A stretch of DNA of 64,000 nucleotides from Gammaproteobacteria bacterium (GCA_030831165.1 JAURLP010000007.1:27696-91695), one strand, 5' to 3'. Positions 8,563 through 17,860 are shown, counted from the first letter of the stretch. Program-made: numbers and translations. The notes: generated by a model from the sequence alone, not told the origin.

Positions 8563-8744
8563 GCGTATACGCTCTATGTTTGCGAAGGTTCATTCTTGAC
8601 GGCGAAGTGCAATAATACAGGAATTAAAAATCTGCCGCTAAATTTAACTGGCTGAAGCGACCATATAACTGGACACAGTGCATCAAGCACCCTTACCATT
8701 CGTTTATTCATTTTTTAGAAAGCACCTGAAGCAAACTACTCCTA

Positions 8745-9425
8745 ATGTTTACATCAGCCGATTTAACAGCATTCTTTTTAACACTACAACTTGCTTTCAT
8801 TACTACTTTAATTTTATTAATTTTAGGCACACCTCTGGCCTGGTATCTGGCTCATAGCCGTTGGCGCTATAAATTTTTGCTTGAAGCCTTGATTGCATTA
8901 CCGCTGGTACTTCCTCCAACAGTCCTGGGTTTTTATTTACTACTATTGCTTGGTAATAATGGCCCCCTCGGTTACATGACGGCATCCCTTGGCGCCGAAC
9001 CATTAGCCTTCAGTTTTAGTGGACTGGTAATAGGATCCGTTTTTTATTCTATTCCATTTGTTGTGCAGCCCTTACAGGATGCTTTTAACAATATCGGCCA
9101 AAGGCCAATGGAAGTTGCTGCCACGCTCGGAGCCTCTCCATTTGATCGCTTCATAACCATAGCACTACCTTTAGCCCGACAAGGTTTTTTGACGGCAATC
9201 GTGCTTGGCTTTGCTCATACCCTGGGAGAATTCGGCGTCGTATTAATGATAGGTGGAAACATTCCCGGAGAAACCAAGGTGCTTTCAATTGCGATTTATG
9301 AACATGTCGAAGCACTCGAATACACAAATGCTCATTTGTTATCTGCCAGTCTTATTCTCATGTCTTTCCTGATGTTAATAGCTGTTTACGCAATCAATGG
9401 CCGCTTTAGGGTTGTCAGGTTATGA
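8745..9425 (+). CDS. modB: Molybdate ABC transporter permease ModB
   Basis: Inner-membrane permease of the molybdate importer. It has five to six hydrophobic segments, and the EAA loop that contacts the ATPase is visible (PMEVAATLGASPFDRFITIALPL written in two parts: MEVAATLGASPFDRF then ITIALPLARQG). The motif HTLGEFGVVLMIGGNIPGET is characteristic of ModB. Length 226 is typical. It overlaps modC by four bases. The periplasmic molybdate-binding protein ModA, normally the preceding gene, is absent here and nothing upstream to moaA encodes it, so a ModA must be encoded elsewhere or this importer uses another binding protein. Confidence 0.93.
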   Translation: MFTSADLTAFFLTLQLAFITTLILLILGTPLAWYLAHSRWRYKFLLEALIALPLVLPPTVLGFYLLLLLGNNGPLGYMTASLGAEPLAFSFSGLVIGSVFYSIPFVVQPLQDAFNNIGQRPMEVAATLGASPFDRFITIALPLARQGFLTAIVLGFAHTLGEFGVVLMIGGNIPGETKVLSIAIYEHVEALEYTNAHLLSASLILMSFLMLIAVYAINGRFRVVRL

Positions 9426-10486
9426 GGATTAAAGCCCGGTTCCAGATAGCGCGTTCCGAAGTGCTAAATTTTAATTTTGATATATCCGCAGAAGGCATCA
9501 CTGCAATATTTGGGGTATCAGGTTGTGGTAAAACATCATTGCTAAGAGTCATTGCAGGCCTTGAATTACATACGAATTCGACACTGCAGGTTGGCGATGA
9601 AATCTGGCAAGATGAAAATGTTTTCCTAGCCCCACATCAACGCTCCATTGGTTATGTTTTCCAGGAAGCCAGCTTATTTGATCACCTCTGTGTAAAAGAT
9701 AATATTGAGTATGGCTTTAAAAGAGCTTCTGCGGACTCAAGAAACATCTCTGTTGAACATGTAGTTAGCTTATTAGAACTTCAATCCCTGCTGAATAAAA
9801 AGCCAGCCTTTCTTTCGGGTGGAGAGCGTCAGCGAGTTGCTATTGCCCGAGCTTTAGCAGCCAATCCAAGGCTGCTTTTGATGGATGAGCCTCTATCTTC
9901 ACTTGATCAGGCGCGCAAAGCTGAACTACTGCCTTACATCGAGACAATAAACAAAGAGATGAATATCCCAATTCTTTATGTCAGTCATTCCAATGAGGAA
10001 ATAGGTCGATTAGCCGACCAGCTTATTTTCATAGAAGATGCTGTTGTCAAAGCTTCAGGCGCGATCAGTGAACTACTGACTCGAAGCGATTTATCCCTTG
10101 CGCATCGACGTCAGGCTGAATCATTAATTTTTGCAAAGGCCGAAAAATATGATGAAGATTTCCAGTTAAATTACTTATCTTCTGAAGTCGGCACCTTTTT
10201 GGTGCCAGGAAAAAAATTACCACCCTCAAAAGAACTAAGGTTACGTTTAGTTGCTCAGGATATTAGTATCACACTGGAAGAACAAATCAACACGAGTATC
10301 CTTAATATTTTTCCTGCGGTTATTGATGAACTTTTTGTGGAAAGCAAGGCACAGCTGACTGTTCGATTAAGCATCAATAAGCTACCAGTATTAGCAAGGA
10401 TCACAATGAAATCAGCTGAAAATCTAAAACTAGAAAAAGGTAAAAATGTTTTTGCCCAAATAAAAAGTGTTGCAGTCTTAGCCTAG
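9422..10486 (+). CDS. modC: Molybdate ABC transporter ATP-binding protein ModC
   Basis: ATPase of the molybdate importer. Walker A is GVSGCGKTSL, the ABC signature is FLSGGERQRVAIARAL, and Walker B is RLLLMDEPLSSLD; the switch His is in YVSHSNEE. After the nucleotide-binding domain (to about residue 230) there is a linker and a C-terminal TOBE-like domain from about 290 (INTSILNIFPAVIDELF...), which in ModC senses molybdate. Length 354 matches E. coli ModC. It overlaps modB by four bases, giving coupled translation, and converges with fpr one base away from its stop. Confidence 0.95.
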   Translation: MRIKARFQIARSEVLNFNFDISAEGITAIFGVSGCGKTSLLRVIAGLELHTNSTLQVGDEIWQDENVFLAPHQRSIGYVFQEASLFDHLCVKDNIEYGFKRASADSRNISVEHVVSLLELQSLLNKKPAFLSGGERQRVAIARALAANPRLLLMDEPLSSLDQARKAELLPYIETINKEMNIPILYVSHSNEEIGRLADQLIFIEDAVVKASGAISELLTRSDLSLAHRRQAESLIFAKAEKYDEDFQLNYLSSEVGTFLVPGKKLPPSKELRLRLVAQDISITLEEQINTSILNIFPAVIDELFVESKAQLTVRLSINKLPVLARITMKSAENLKLEKGKNVFAQIKSVAVLA

Positions 10487-10487
10487 A

Positions 10488-11231
10488 CTACCAATAATTT
10501 TCTGTCGTAATTTGACCGGGTTTTCGCCTCAGATTCTTTTCAAAGCCCCTGCTTTTTAAAATCCCAACACAGTCTTTAACCATCTCAGGATTTCCGCATA
10601 GCATAATTTGGGAGTCTGCTGGGCTAAGCCTTAACCCAACTTTTTGCTCAAGGCTACCATCTTCCAGGCTGGCTGGTATTCTGCCTTTTATTGCATCCGG
10701 AAAATCTTCTCGGCTTACAAATGCTTGAAAGACGAACCTTTCTAGGTACTCTTGCGAAATCGCTTCAATTAAGTCCTGATAAGGTAAATCCATACTTGTG
10801 CGCACGCCTTCAACCAAGACAACATTTTTATACTTTTGCCAAACTTCTTCTGTACCCAGTATAGAGAAATATGGAGCTATCCCCGTGCCTGTTCCAATCA
10901 TCCATAAATCCCGACTACTGGGAATTTCATCCAATATAAAAAATCCTTGAGCTTGATCTTTAAGAAAAACCTTGTCACCGCTTTTTAAATTAACCAGGGC
11001 ATTAGAAAGTACTCCATCCGAGGCAACATAGAAAAAAAACTCGAGAGGCGTTTGGGCCGGGGAACTTAAAAGAGAGTAAGGTCTGGCAACTCTCTCACCA
11101 TCAATATCCAGCGCCAAACTGATAAATTGCCCCGCAGAAAAAAGTGGAATATCCGCGTCAATTTTCAGAGTAAACAAATTCTGATGCCAGTGAATATTTT
11201 CAACTACCGTACCATCAATCCAGCTTGTCAA
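10488..11231 (-). CDS. fpr: Ferredoxin/flavodoxin-NADP+ reductase
   Basis: FAD enzyme moving electrons between NADPH and ferredoxin or flavodoxin in the cytoplasm. The FAD-binding beta-barrel shows RPYSLLSSP (about residues 54-62) and the NADP-binding domain shows WMIGTGTGIAPYFSIL (about 110-125) and LCGNPEMV. The C-terminus ends TTENYW, with the aromatic last residue expected of the bacterial Fpr subclass. Length 247 is typical. It is transcribed alone or behind the CotH-like gene (33 bp upstream) and converges with modC. Confidence 0.92.
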   Translation of the reverse strand: MTSWIDGTVVENIHWHQNLFTLKIDADIPLFSAGQFISLALDIDGERVARPYSLLSSPAQTPLEFFFYVASDGVLSNALVNLKSGDKVFLKDQAQGFFILDEIPSSRDLWMIGTGTGIAPYFSILGTEEVWQKYKNVVLVEGVRTSMDLPYQDLIEAISQEYLERFVFQAFVSREDFPDAIKGRIPASLEDGSLEQKVGLRLSPADSQIMLCGNPEMVKDCVGILKSRGFEKNLRRKPGQITTENYW

Positions 11232-11264
11232 AATCTAAAATCCTCTTTAAATGAAAAGGTGGGC

Positions 11265-12608
11265 TCAACGAAGAAATTGAACGGTCCTACGTGTTAGAGC
11301 GATATCTCTCAAGAATTCTTCTTCGCTCAAGGTGTCTGACAGGGGGATTACATCCGCCAACTGATCCATAGTTCTCAGCGCATAATTATTATCTACCCAG
11401 AAACTAAGCAGCTCTTCTCGTGCCTGAGAAATTTCGGTCCTAAAGTTGCTACGCATGAACCTTTCTTTTAGAACATTACCACCGCCATAGCCAAAACCAC
11501 CAAAGCCACCTATAAAATTTCCAGCTCCCAGAGCCAGATTCATATCCCAGCTGATTACAGTGAACTTTTCATCGACCAGATCATACCAAAGAAGAAAGTT
11601 GTGCCCGGGGCCGGACATGTCATCGAAATTTTGCAATATATCCTGAGTGGCGACATAACGAGCAAAACTATCAATGTCCACCCACTCTGCTAATTCATTT
11701 TCAAAAGTCTCTGCGTCGACATCTGTCAGCCACTTAAGCAAATTAATAATTGGGGTTACATCATAGGTAGATTTGGCATTGATCTGGTCAAAGTCGGATT
11801 CGTAACTCAATGGGATGTCGTCAAAGTAACGAAAGCGATTGGTGCTAGTCGATTTATAAAGTACTCCACTGCCCAAGCCTAGAGCCTCTGCGTAACGTTT
11901 ATCTGGATTCTCTATTACAAGTCGGGTCACGCTAGGGTAGCCGTTAACGCTGAAATTGACCCAAGTAAAATCCTGGGATATTTGCCCGGAATCTGCAATG
12001 AGTTGTAAAGCAAGCGCTTCATTAATATTTGTACCACCAGTTCTTGCCGGCCTAATAGCCAGCTCTTCCCTACCCTGATAAGCAACATCTTCTTCGTATT
12101 CATCAAAACTGACAGCAAAAGGCAAGGTAGACGGATTATCAAATGTTGCATTGCTCATACGCCCAGACCTGCCCCAACCGCGTGAATTCCTGCTCAGCTC
12201 CCTTAAGGTTGAATTACCTTTTAACCTTATCCCAACATTTTCAATCAGGGTACCATCAATCGTAATGTTGGCAGGGACCCAAGTTTTGAGGCCTAAGCGT
12301 TGATAATCATTCATCAGAATTTGATAGTCCCCCGGGCTAATAAGCATCTCAATCTGATGAGGGACGTTCAAATCAAACAGATCGACATTGCCAATAATAT
12401 TAAAGCGGGAATTAGTGGTTTGCTCCTGGCTCTCTTGAGTAAAAACGATAGGGTCAATACGAAAAGAGCCTAAAATTAACCCGGTGATTACCAGTACAAA
12501 GATGGAGCCAAAAATTAAACGACTGTTATGCCTGATGCGAACTGGAACAGTTCGTTGCCACCAAGAACGATCGCTAGTAGGGTGGTCGCTTTTTTGATTC
12601 CTAACCAT
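11265..12608 (-). CDS. CotH-like protein kinase domain protein, membrane anchored
   Basis: CotH-family protein. CotH in Bacillus is an atypical protein kinase that phosphorylates spore-coat proteins; Gram-negative members are uncharacterised. One membrane anchor lies at about residues 31-48 (LIFGSIFVLVITGLILGS), placing the rest in the periplasm. Family features: NVGIRLKGNSTL near residue 125 (nucleotide-binding strand), SVNGYPSVTRLVIEN, then QDILQNFDDMSGPGHNFLLW and KFTVISWDMNLALG, which carry the catalytic Asp and the metal-binding Asp/Asn. A Gly-rich stretch (IGGFGGFGYGGGN) follows the WDMN block. It lies 167 bp after a DUF4956 gene, which is behind a VTC-domain gene, an association I take to be functional. 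The kinase substrate is unknown. Confidence 0.8.
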   Translation of the reverse strand: MVRNQKSDHPTSDRSWWQRTVPVRIRHNSRLIFGSIFVLVITGLILGSFRIDPIVFTQESQEQTTNSRFNIIGNVDLFDLNVPHQIEMLISPGDYQILMNDYQRLGLKTWVPANITIDGTLIENVGIRLKGNSTLRELSRNSRGWGRSGRMSNATFDNPSTLPFAVSFDEYEEDVAYQGREELAIRPARTGGTNINEALALQLIADSGQISQDFTWVNFSVNGYPSVTRLVIENPDKRYAEALGLGSGVLYKSTSTNRFRYFDDIPLSYESDFDQINAKSTYDVTPIINLLKWLTDVDAETFENELAEWVDIDSFARYVATQDILQNFDDMSGPGHNFLLWYDLVDEKFTVISWDMNLALGAGNFIGGFGGFGYGGGNVLKERFMRSNFRTEISQAREELLSFWVDNNYALRTMDQLADVIPLSDTLSEEEFLRDIALTRRTVQFLR

Positions 12609-12702
12609 GAGTCATTGCGCTTAAGTGATAAAAAGTATTTTATTCATAAACCCTGTTTGCATCTTAACATGGAAATTTTATTTTACTTTAGCCTCAGACC
12701 TC

Positions 12703-12719
12703 ATCGATCTTATCGATCT
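12703..12719. repeat. Short tandem repeat ATCGATCT
   Basis: Two copies of ATCGATCT separated by one T, between the DUF4956 and CotH-like genes. Small and possibly chance; the 167 bp gap it sits in holds no gene. Confidence 0.4.
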
Positions 12720-12775
12720 CATTAGCATAAAGTCACTGATAGTAGAAATAGAGCAGTTAAAATTTCCCAGCAGCA

Positions 12776-13453
12776 TCACAGATCAGTTTGGTCATAGCCG
12801 CTTAACACTGTTACACGTTGTCCGGTGTTTACTTCTGTAATCTGATTCACCAAATCCCGGGGTTCAACACTTCGATTTAGTTCTACGGTATAAAATAATT
12901 CCATTAAAGCCCCATTTCTAATTGTCTCAGTACTCACCAGCTCAAAACTCTTGGTCAATTTTATTAAGACATCTTCAACCAATTTATCAAAATCCCCTTC
13001 TGGAGGTATTTGTACTTTGACCACCTGCCGATGAATATTACTGGCAAAGGCATTTAATTTGGTCATTAACAGAATGACCACAGATATTGCTACTGTCGCC
13101 GCAATTGCCAAGACATAGAATTGAGTGCCTGTCGCCATGCCAATAGCCATAACCAAAAAGATAAAACCTACGTCACGAGTCTCTTTTAAGGCATTTCTAA
13201 ATCGGACGACTGAAAAGGCTCCAACCAGCGCAAAAGCTCTGGCAATATTAGAACCAACAATCAACATGAGTACGGAAAGCACCATACAAACCACCACTAA
13301 GGTTTGTACATATGACTGGCTATATGAAATGTTGCGATGCGTAGCTCTATAAACCAGCCCCACAATTGTTGAAAGAATAAATGACAAAGCAAGGGCCAAG
13401 ATGATATCCAAGGTGTTAAAGGTACCGGATAAATCAACAACATCGAAATTCAT
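12776..13453 (-). CDS. DUF4956 membrane protein
   Basis: Polytopic membrane protein with about four hydrophobic segments in residues 15-130 and a soluble cytoplasmic C-terminal domain of about 90 residues. The family hallmark is the loop IARAFALVGAFSVVRFRNAL followed by KETRDVGFIFLVMAIGMATG, resembling the conserved membrane core of MgtC-like proteins. The C-terminal part (KVQIPPEGDFDKLVEDVLIKL) looks like a small alpha/beta regulatory domain. It begins 22 bp after the VTC-domain gene, so the two are almost certainly one transcript. Genes of this family are commonly found beside VTC-domain and CotH genes, as here. Its function is unknown; a membrane partner or channel for the polyphosphate-type enzyme is my inference. 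Confidence 0.8.
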   Translation of the reverse strand: MNFDVVDLSGTFNTLDIILALALSFILSTIVGLVYRATHRNISYSQSYVQTLVVVCMVLSVLMLIVGSNIARAFALVGAFSVVRFRNALKETRDVGFIFLVMAIGMATGTQFYVLAIAATVAISVVILLMTKLNAFASNIHRQVVKVQIPPEGDFDKLVEDVLIKLTKSFELVSTETIRNGALMELFYTVELNRSVEPRDLVNQITEVNTGQRVTVLSGYDQTDL

Positions 13454-13475
13454 TTACTGTAACTCCCAGCGATAA

Positions 13476-14285
13476 TTAACTTACATGTTTTATTGTAGGT
13501 AAGTTTCTTGCATGCAAGTTAGCTCTCACCCCATCTAAATTTGCTTCTATTGCTTTGCAATATTTTGACACACGAATAACATCCAAACTCATCTTTGCAG
13601 CAAGATCTGTAAACCATGTAGGTATACGTTCATTAGCCTTGACTTCGACTATAGATAAATATGGAGGAATAATAAATTTATTTTCTGCTCTTGACCCCAA
13701 ATTAAAATCCTTATCTCGTCCCTGCACGCGATGATCCATGGTAATCCGAAGCCCAAGATCTGCATCAATTCCAACATAGGCTTCACGATGATAAGTGGTT
13801 ATGACCGTGGGGCGTAAGTCACCCATTTCACAAAGCGCCAATACTTCATTAACGAAAGACTGCCGAACACCCGGATATTCCGGATCAGTCTTTTTATCAC
13901 AAAGCATCCTGGCCTTGGCATAGGGCAAAGGGATTCTGCGTTTCTGTGTTACCCGGTTAACTCGTTGTTTAATTTCAACAAATACTATACTGTCATCATT
14001 AATACTATCGGGTTCACCATATACTCGAATACGCAATTTGCGCCTAAATCGTAGACCCTCAATCTTTTCCCAGTAAAACCTGAGATCATCGGAATCATAA
14101 TAAAGACTTGTAATACGTTTAGAACGCTCATTCGCATAAGCATCTGCATCCATCCGTTGCTGCACACTTTCTTTAAATTCTGGTATTTGCGTTTCCGGCA
14201 AGAAATACTTTATTTCATAGCGGTTAAAGCGGTGTAGGGCACTGGCAGTGGCAGTCGCAGTAGATTCTCTCTCCTCTTCATACAT
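13476..14285 (-). CDS. VTC-domain protein, polyphosphate polymerase-like (triphosphate tunnel fold)
   Basis: Soluble protein of the VTC family; in yeast Vtc4 this domain makes polyphosphate from ATP inside a basic tunnel. Tunnel residues are visible in the expected order: NRYEIKYFL (E24, K26), LRFRRKLRIRVYG (basic strand, residues 78-90), FVEIKQRVN (E104, K106), QKRRIPL, TTYHREAYV, LRITMDHRV, IVEVKANERIPTW (E214, K216) and SKYCKAIE (S240, K241, Y242). There are no membrane segments; the DUF4956 protein encoded 22 bp downstream may supply them, as the VTC1 domain does in yeast. Catalytic activity is inferred from conserved residues only. It diverges from the DUF4159 gene. Confidence 0.82.
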   Translation of the reverse strand: MYEEERESTATATASALHRFNRYEIKYFLPETQIPEFKESVQQRMDADAYANERSKRITSLYYDSDDLRFYWEKIEGLRFRRKLRIRVYGEPDSINDDSIVFVEIKQRVNRVTQKRRIPLPYAKARMLCDKKTDPEYPGVRQSFVNEVLALCEMGDLRPTVITTYHREAYVGIDADLGLRITMDHRVQGRDKDFNLGSRAENKFIIPPYLSIVEVKANERIPTWFTDLAAKMSLDVIRVSKYCKAIEANLDGVRANLHARNLPTIKHVS

Positions 14286-14484
14286 CTTGCCGCTTTCCCC
14301 TAAAAGTTCTGATCATTTTATCGATAGGCATCTGTGACGGTTTATACTTCAAAATCTCAATCCAGCTTAGCGATGTCACCTCATAATGTCTAGATAAACA
14401 AAATACCTTATTTGATAGTATTTTTTTGTATTAATAAATCACGCCATCTTGTACGAGCTGCTTTTTATCTGATATAACAGACTC

Positions 14485-15324
14485 ATGTCATCCTGGCTTC
14501 GCAACAACAAATTTATCATCCTACTGGCTTTACTGATCAGCCCTTCCAGTTCTTATCTATATGCACAACGTGAATTTCGGGTATTACAAAGCCTTGAGGG
14601 TGACGCCTATGCAGTTTTGCCTGATGACTATATGGTGCCAGGTGAGTTTGTGGTTGGTCGCCTGATGTACCCTTCCTATGGAGGGATGTTTGGGGGTGGT
14701 GGTAACTGGCAAATGGGGGGGACTAACTGGGCAGTCGATTATCCACTTGGCGACAGGACCTACGCGCGATTATTGAGACGTCTTACCACTGTTGATGTGC
14801 GCTCGGTTGAGCAACCGGTTAATCTTGATGATGGCGACGATATTTTCAATTGGCCTTTTCTTATAGTCGGCATGCCTGGAAGCTGGGATTTAACCGACAG
14901 CCAGGCTGTCAAGTTACGTGAATATTTGCTCAGAGGTGGTTTTTTATTGGCAGATAGTTTTTTTGGCACCAGCGAATGGTCAGGTTTTGTCTCCGGTCTC
15001 AGAAGAGTTTTCCCGGGCAGAGCAATCATTGATCTACCCGATGAGCATCCTGTATTTAATATTATTTATGATTTAAGTGACCGCAAACAAATAAGTAATA
15101 TGCGTTCACTTTCCGGGCGTGGAGTTCCCTATCGTGCCGATGGTTATGATCCCCAATGGAAAGCTATTCTGGATGATAATGGTCGTGTGATGGTTGCCAT
15201 ATCATTCAATAATGATATGGGAGATTCCTGGCAGCACCAGGATAACCCTCTCTATCCTCAACAAGATGCGGCATTGGGAATACAAATGGGCGTAAATTAC
15301 GCTATATATTCTTTAACTCATTAA
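14485..15324 (+). CDS. DUF4159 secreted protein
   Basis: Exported protein with a signal peptide at the N-terminus (FIILLALLISPSSSYLYA). The body matches the DUF4159 pattern: an early Gly-rich region (YGGMFGGGGNWQMGGTNW), YARLLRRLTTVDV, NWPFLIVGMPGSWDLTDSQ, LREYLLRGGFLLADSFFGT, VFPGRAIIDLPDEHPVFNI and a C-terminal MGVNYAIYSLTH. The fold is expected to be glutamine-amidotransferase-like, without a visible catalytic Cys. DUF4159 proteins often occur near MoxR/DUF58/VWA genes, but none is here; it stands alone and diverges from the VTC module. It overlaps the convergent MFS gene by 12 bp. Function unknown. Confidence 0.8.
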   Translation: MSSWLRNNKFIILLALLISPSSSYLYAQREFRVLQSLEGDAYAVLPDDYMVPGEFVVGRLMYPSYGGMFGGGGNWQMGGTNWAVDYPLGDRTYARLLRRLTTVDVRSVEQPVNLDDGDDIFNWPFLIVGMPGSWDLTDSQAVKLREYLLRGGFLLADSFFGTSEWSGFVSGLRRVFPGRAIIDLPDEHPVFNIIYDLSDRKQISNMRSLSGRGVPYRADGYDPQWKAILDDNGRVMVAISFNNDMGDSWQHQDNPLYPQQDAALGIQMGVNYAIYSLTH

Positions 15325-16548
15325 TTCTTTTTCAAAATAAGACTGCATCTGCGAAGATTTTTGCCAAAACCAAATTAGCCCAATCAAGCATAACAAGGCT
15401 GCGCTGATATTCGTCCAGAACAACCCATAATAATCAGCAAAAAACCCAATAATCAGCACCCCAATAGCCGCAGCGCCACGGGTAAGTGCAGCCCAAAGGC
15501 TTAACACGCGACCGCGTATTTCGTCATCAATACTGTTCTGCACCATGGTTTGACTGGAAACTGAACTTAAGGTGATAGTCCAACCAATCACAAATAGGGC
15601 GAATAATCCTACATAGACATCCGTCGTCCACGCAAAAACAGCCAATGCAATGATCGAAATAAAGCTGTTTCTCAGCATACTATTGACCAGGCCTTTGGCT
15701 TTGCCGCGAAGAGTAATATACATCCCCCCAATAACAGCACCCATACCTAAGACTGCCGTATAGAGAGCCAATTGTTCTGCTCCACCCTTGTATACAGCAC
15801 CCACAAATGCCGCCAGCATTAAAGTCGCCGGCCTAATCCCACAAGCAAGAACGGTTTGCAAAATAAATATATGCCCTAGCGCAGGGATATTTTTTACATA
15901 ATTAATTCCTTCAACCAGACCTTTTGTGAAACTATCCTCTGAATTATGGGCTTTCATGGCAGGCAGTTTGATATAGCACCATGCCAATAAAATAGGAATA
16001 TATGAGATCGTATTGCAAATTACAGCAACCGATGTACCAAACAAGGCAATGACCACGCCTGCCAAAGCTGGACCAAGCAGCCTTGCCACATTAAACACCA
16101 CTGCCGTAAAGGAAGACGCCGATACGATGTCCTTACGTTCAACTAAATTCGGAATAATTGCCATACGAATTGGCTGGTGGGTGGCTTGTAAAATTCCATC
16201 AAGCAGGGCAAAAGTAAACAGCACCTGTATGGAAATCAGGTCAAAAATGATGAGCATGAATAGCACAAATGAAACCAGCATCATTGTTGATTGATTAACA
16301 ATTGTCAGCAGCTTACGGTTAACCCGGTCTACCCATACACCCATAATCGGACTAATTACTAGTAAAGGTCCCAGTTCCGCAAAGGCAACAGCGCCGACCC
16401 AGAATTCAGACTCAGTAATCTCCCAGGTTAACCAACTGATCGCCACCCTTTGCATCCAAAATCCAATAAGAGAAATGCTATTGCCACTCACATAAATAGC
16501 AAAATTTTTATTAGAAAAAAGTGAACGTAGCGCAGAAAGGTCTGCCAA
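15313..16548 (-). CDS. MFS transporter, EntS-like (MFS_3 family)
   Basis: Twelve-span major facilitator protein of about the right length (411 residues). The N-terminal half shows NFAIYVSGNSISLIGFWMQR and the loop-2/3 signature VISPIMGVWVDRVNRKLLT, the typical G-x-x-x-D-R-x-x-R-[KR] element. The central loop is GIIP-like (FTKGLVEGINYVKN), and later segments include GMGAVIGGMYITLRGK and DDEIRGRVLSLWAALTRGAA. Resemblance is to EntS-type exporters of the MFS_3 family, which often move siderophores or small lipophilic compounds, but the substrate cannot be read from sequence. It is 24 bp downstream of ccmI in the same direction; functional linkage to cytochrome maturation is unlikely. Confidence 0.8.
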   Translation of the reverse strand: MADLSALRSLFSNKNFAIYVSGNSISLIGFWMQRVAISWLTWEITESEFWVGAVAFAELGPLLVISPIMGVWVDRVNRKLLTIVNQSTMMLVSFVLFMLIIFDLISIQVLFTFALLDGILQATHQPIRMAIIPNLVERKDIVSASSFTAVVFNVARLLGPALAGVVIALFGTSVAVICNTISYIPILLAWCYIKLPAMKAHNSEDSFTKGLVEGINYVKNIPALGHIFILQTVLACGIRPATLMLAAFVGAVYKGGAEQLALYTAVLGMGAVIGGMYITLRGKAKGLVNSMLRNSFISIIALAVFAWTTDVYVGLFALFVIGWTITLSSVSSQTMVQNSIDDEIRGRVLSLWAALTRGAAAIGVLIIGFFADYYGLFWTNISAALLCLIGLIWFWQKSSQMQSYFEKELMS

Positions 16549-16572
16549 AAGAAATATCTCTTTAAGTCAAAA

Positions 16573-17820
16573 TTAAGGAAGTCTGTCTTTTATGGACAAC
16601 ACAATCGTGTCTTCCTGTTCGGCAATTACAAATGTCTCAGATAACGCCTGAAAATCACCGGATTGAGCAACTGCCTGACGTGCAATACTGGCTCCGACAT
16701 AGGCCGTTGAGACAGATGACAAGTTAAATTGAGGCAGCATAGCCATACCTTCATTCAAGGTTACAGTCGTTGGAAGATCATCAGGACTTAACTCAATTGC
16801 AGCAAGAGGTGGCGTTCCCTCACTTCGGGCAAAAATAAACACTTTCATATCAGATTCGATTTGATCTCGAATGCTTTCGTCTATACTCACCGTAATTGTC
16901 AATTCCACTCCGTTGTCATCACCAATAGTCTCTTCTTGTCCTTCTTCGGCCAGATAAGATTCAATGGTTGCAATTCGTTGGTTGAGTTGTGTTATTTGCT
17001 CACTGCCTACAGGTAATTGGGACACCTGCCTTCGCCAGTAACTGGCGGCACCAGCAAGGTCTTCTGATAATAAGGCTTCAACCGCCAAAATACTCATAAC
17101 AGCCTGTTCATTGGAGTTGAGTAGAAGTGCTTCATCAATGGTCTTTTGCACGGTTGGAGTAATGCTCGAATCAGCTAGCAAATACTGAGCTTGAGCCAAC
17201 TGACCAAGTATTGCAGCCTTATCTTGTCCGGCTTCCATTTCATCTGCTAAAGCAGAAAAGACTCTTACTGCATCTGCAAATTCTTCCAGAGAAATATAAA
17301 GTGTTCCGAGAGTATAACCAGCCTGAACATCATCTTCACGACGCTGAAATCGTTGGTCCAGTACAGCTGCAATTTCATTTAAGGCTATTAATTGATCCTC
17401 AACTGATTGGCTGACATTGAGTTGATCCATCAACTCAGGGAGTATCAGTTCCGGACCAGAGCCAATACTTCGATATAACAATAAACTGCCTATTGGGATA
17501 AAAAACATCAAAACCAATGGGGCCAGTTTGGTATAGGAAGATGCAGATATTTTTTTACTGGCTTTTCCACTTTCCATATCAAACAGAAAGTTTCTTTCAA
17601 GCTCCAGTTTTAACTTTTCGAATTCATCCTGTTCAATTAATTTATCAGCCAGGTTATCTTCGAGCTCACTGATATATTGCTGGAACAGCGATATGTTTTG
17701 TTGTGCTCTCTCTTCACTTTGCAGTTTTGCTCCCTGATTGCGAAAGCGTAAAACAGGAATCAAGACAAACAATATTGCGACCAGCATTAACAATAATATA
17801 TAAGTGGAGAGCATTGTCAT
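16573..17820 (-). CDS. ccmI: Cytochrome c maturation protein CcmI
   Basis: CcmI binds apocytochrome c and presents it to the haem ligation complex in the periplasm. Two membrane helices flank a charged cytoplasmic loop at the N-terminus: the first at residues 5-25, the second near LAPLVLMFFIPIGSLLLYRS. The loop contains the usual NISLFQQYISELEDNLAD. The periplasmic region is TPR-like (LGTLYISLEEFADAVRVFSAL, AQAQYLLADS) and ends in a beta-rich C-terminal domain (ELTITVSIDESI, FIFARSEGTPPLAAIEL) typical of gammaproteobacterial CcmI. Length 415 fits. It is the last ccm gene of the operon, 40 bp after ccmH. Confidence 0.92.
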   Translation of the reverse strand: MTMLSTYILLLMLVAILFVLIPVLRFRNQGAKLQSEERAQQNISLFQQYISELEDNLADKLIEQDEFEKLKLELERNFLFDMESGKASKKISASSYTKLAPLVLMFFIPIGSLLLYRSIGSGPELILPELMDQLNVSQSVEDQLIALNEIAAVLDQRFQRREDDVQAGYTLGTLYISLEEFADAVRVFSALADEMEAGQDKAAILGQLAQAQYLLADSSITPTVQKTIDEALLLNSNEQAVMSILAVEALLSEDLAGAASYWRRQVSQLPVGSEQITQLNQRIATIESYLAEEGQEETIGDDNGVELTITVSIDESIRDQIESDMKVFIFARSEGTPPLAAIELSPDDLPTTVTLNEGMAMLPQFNLSSVSTAYVGASIARQAVAQSGDFQALSETFVIAEQEDTIVLSIKDRLP

Positions 17821-17860
17821 TATTTAAATCTTATTCAATCCGAGTGCTTTTATGTCTGGT

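Noticed and set aside
8563..8744. Moco riboswitch or ModE site between moaA and modB
   Set aside because: I could not find the expected stem pattern or a ModE-type repeat by eye; a covariance-model search would be needed.
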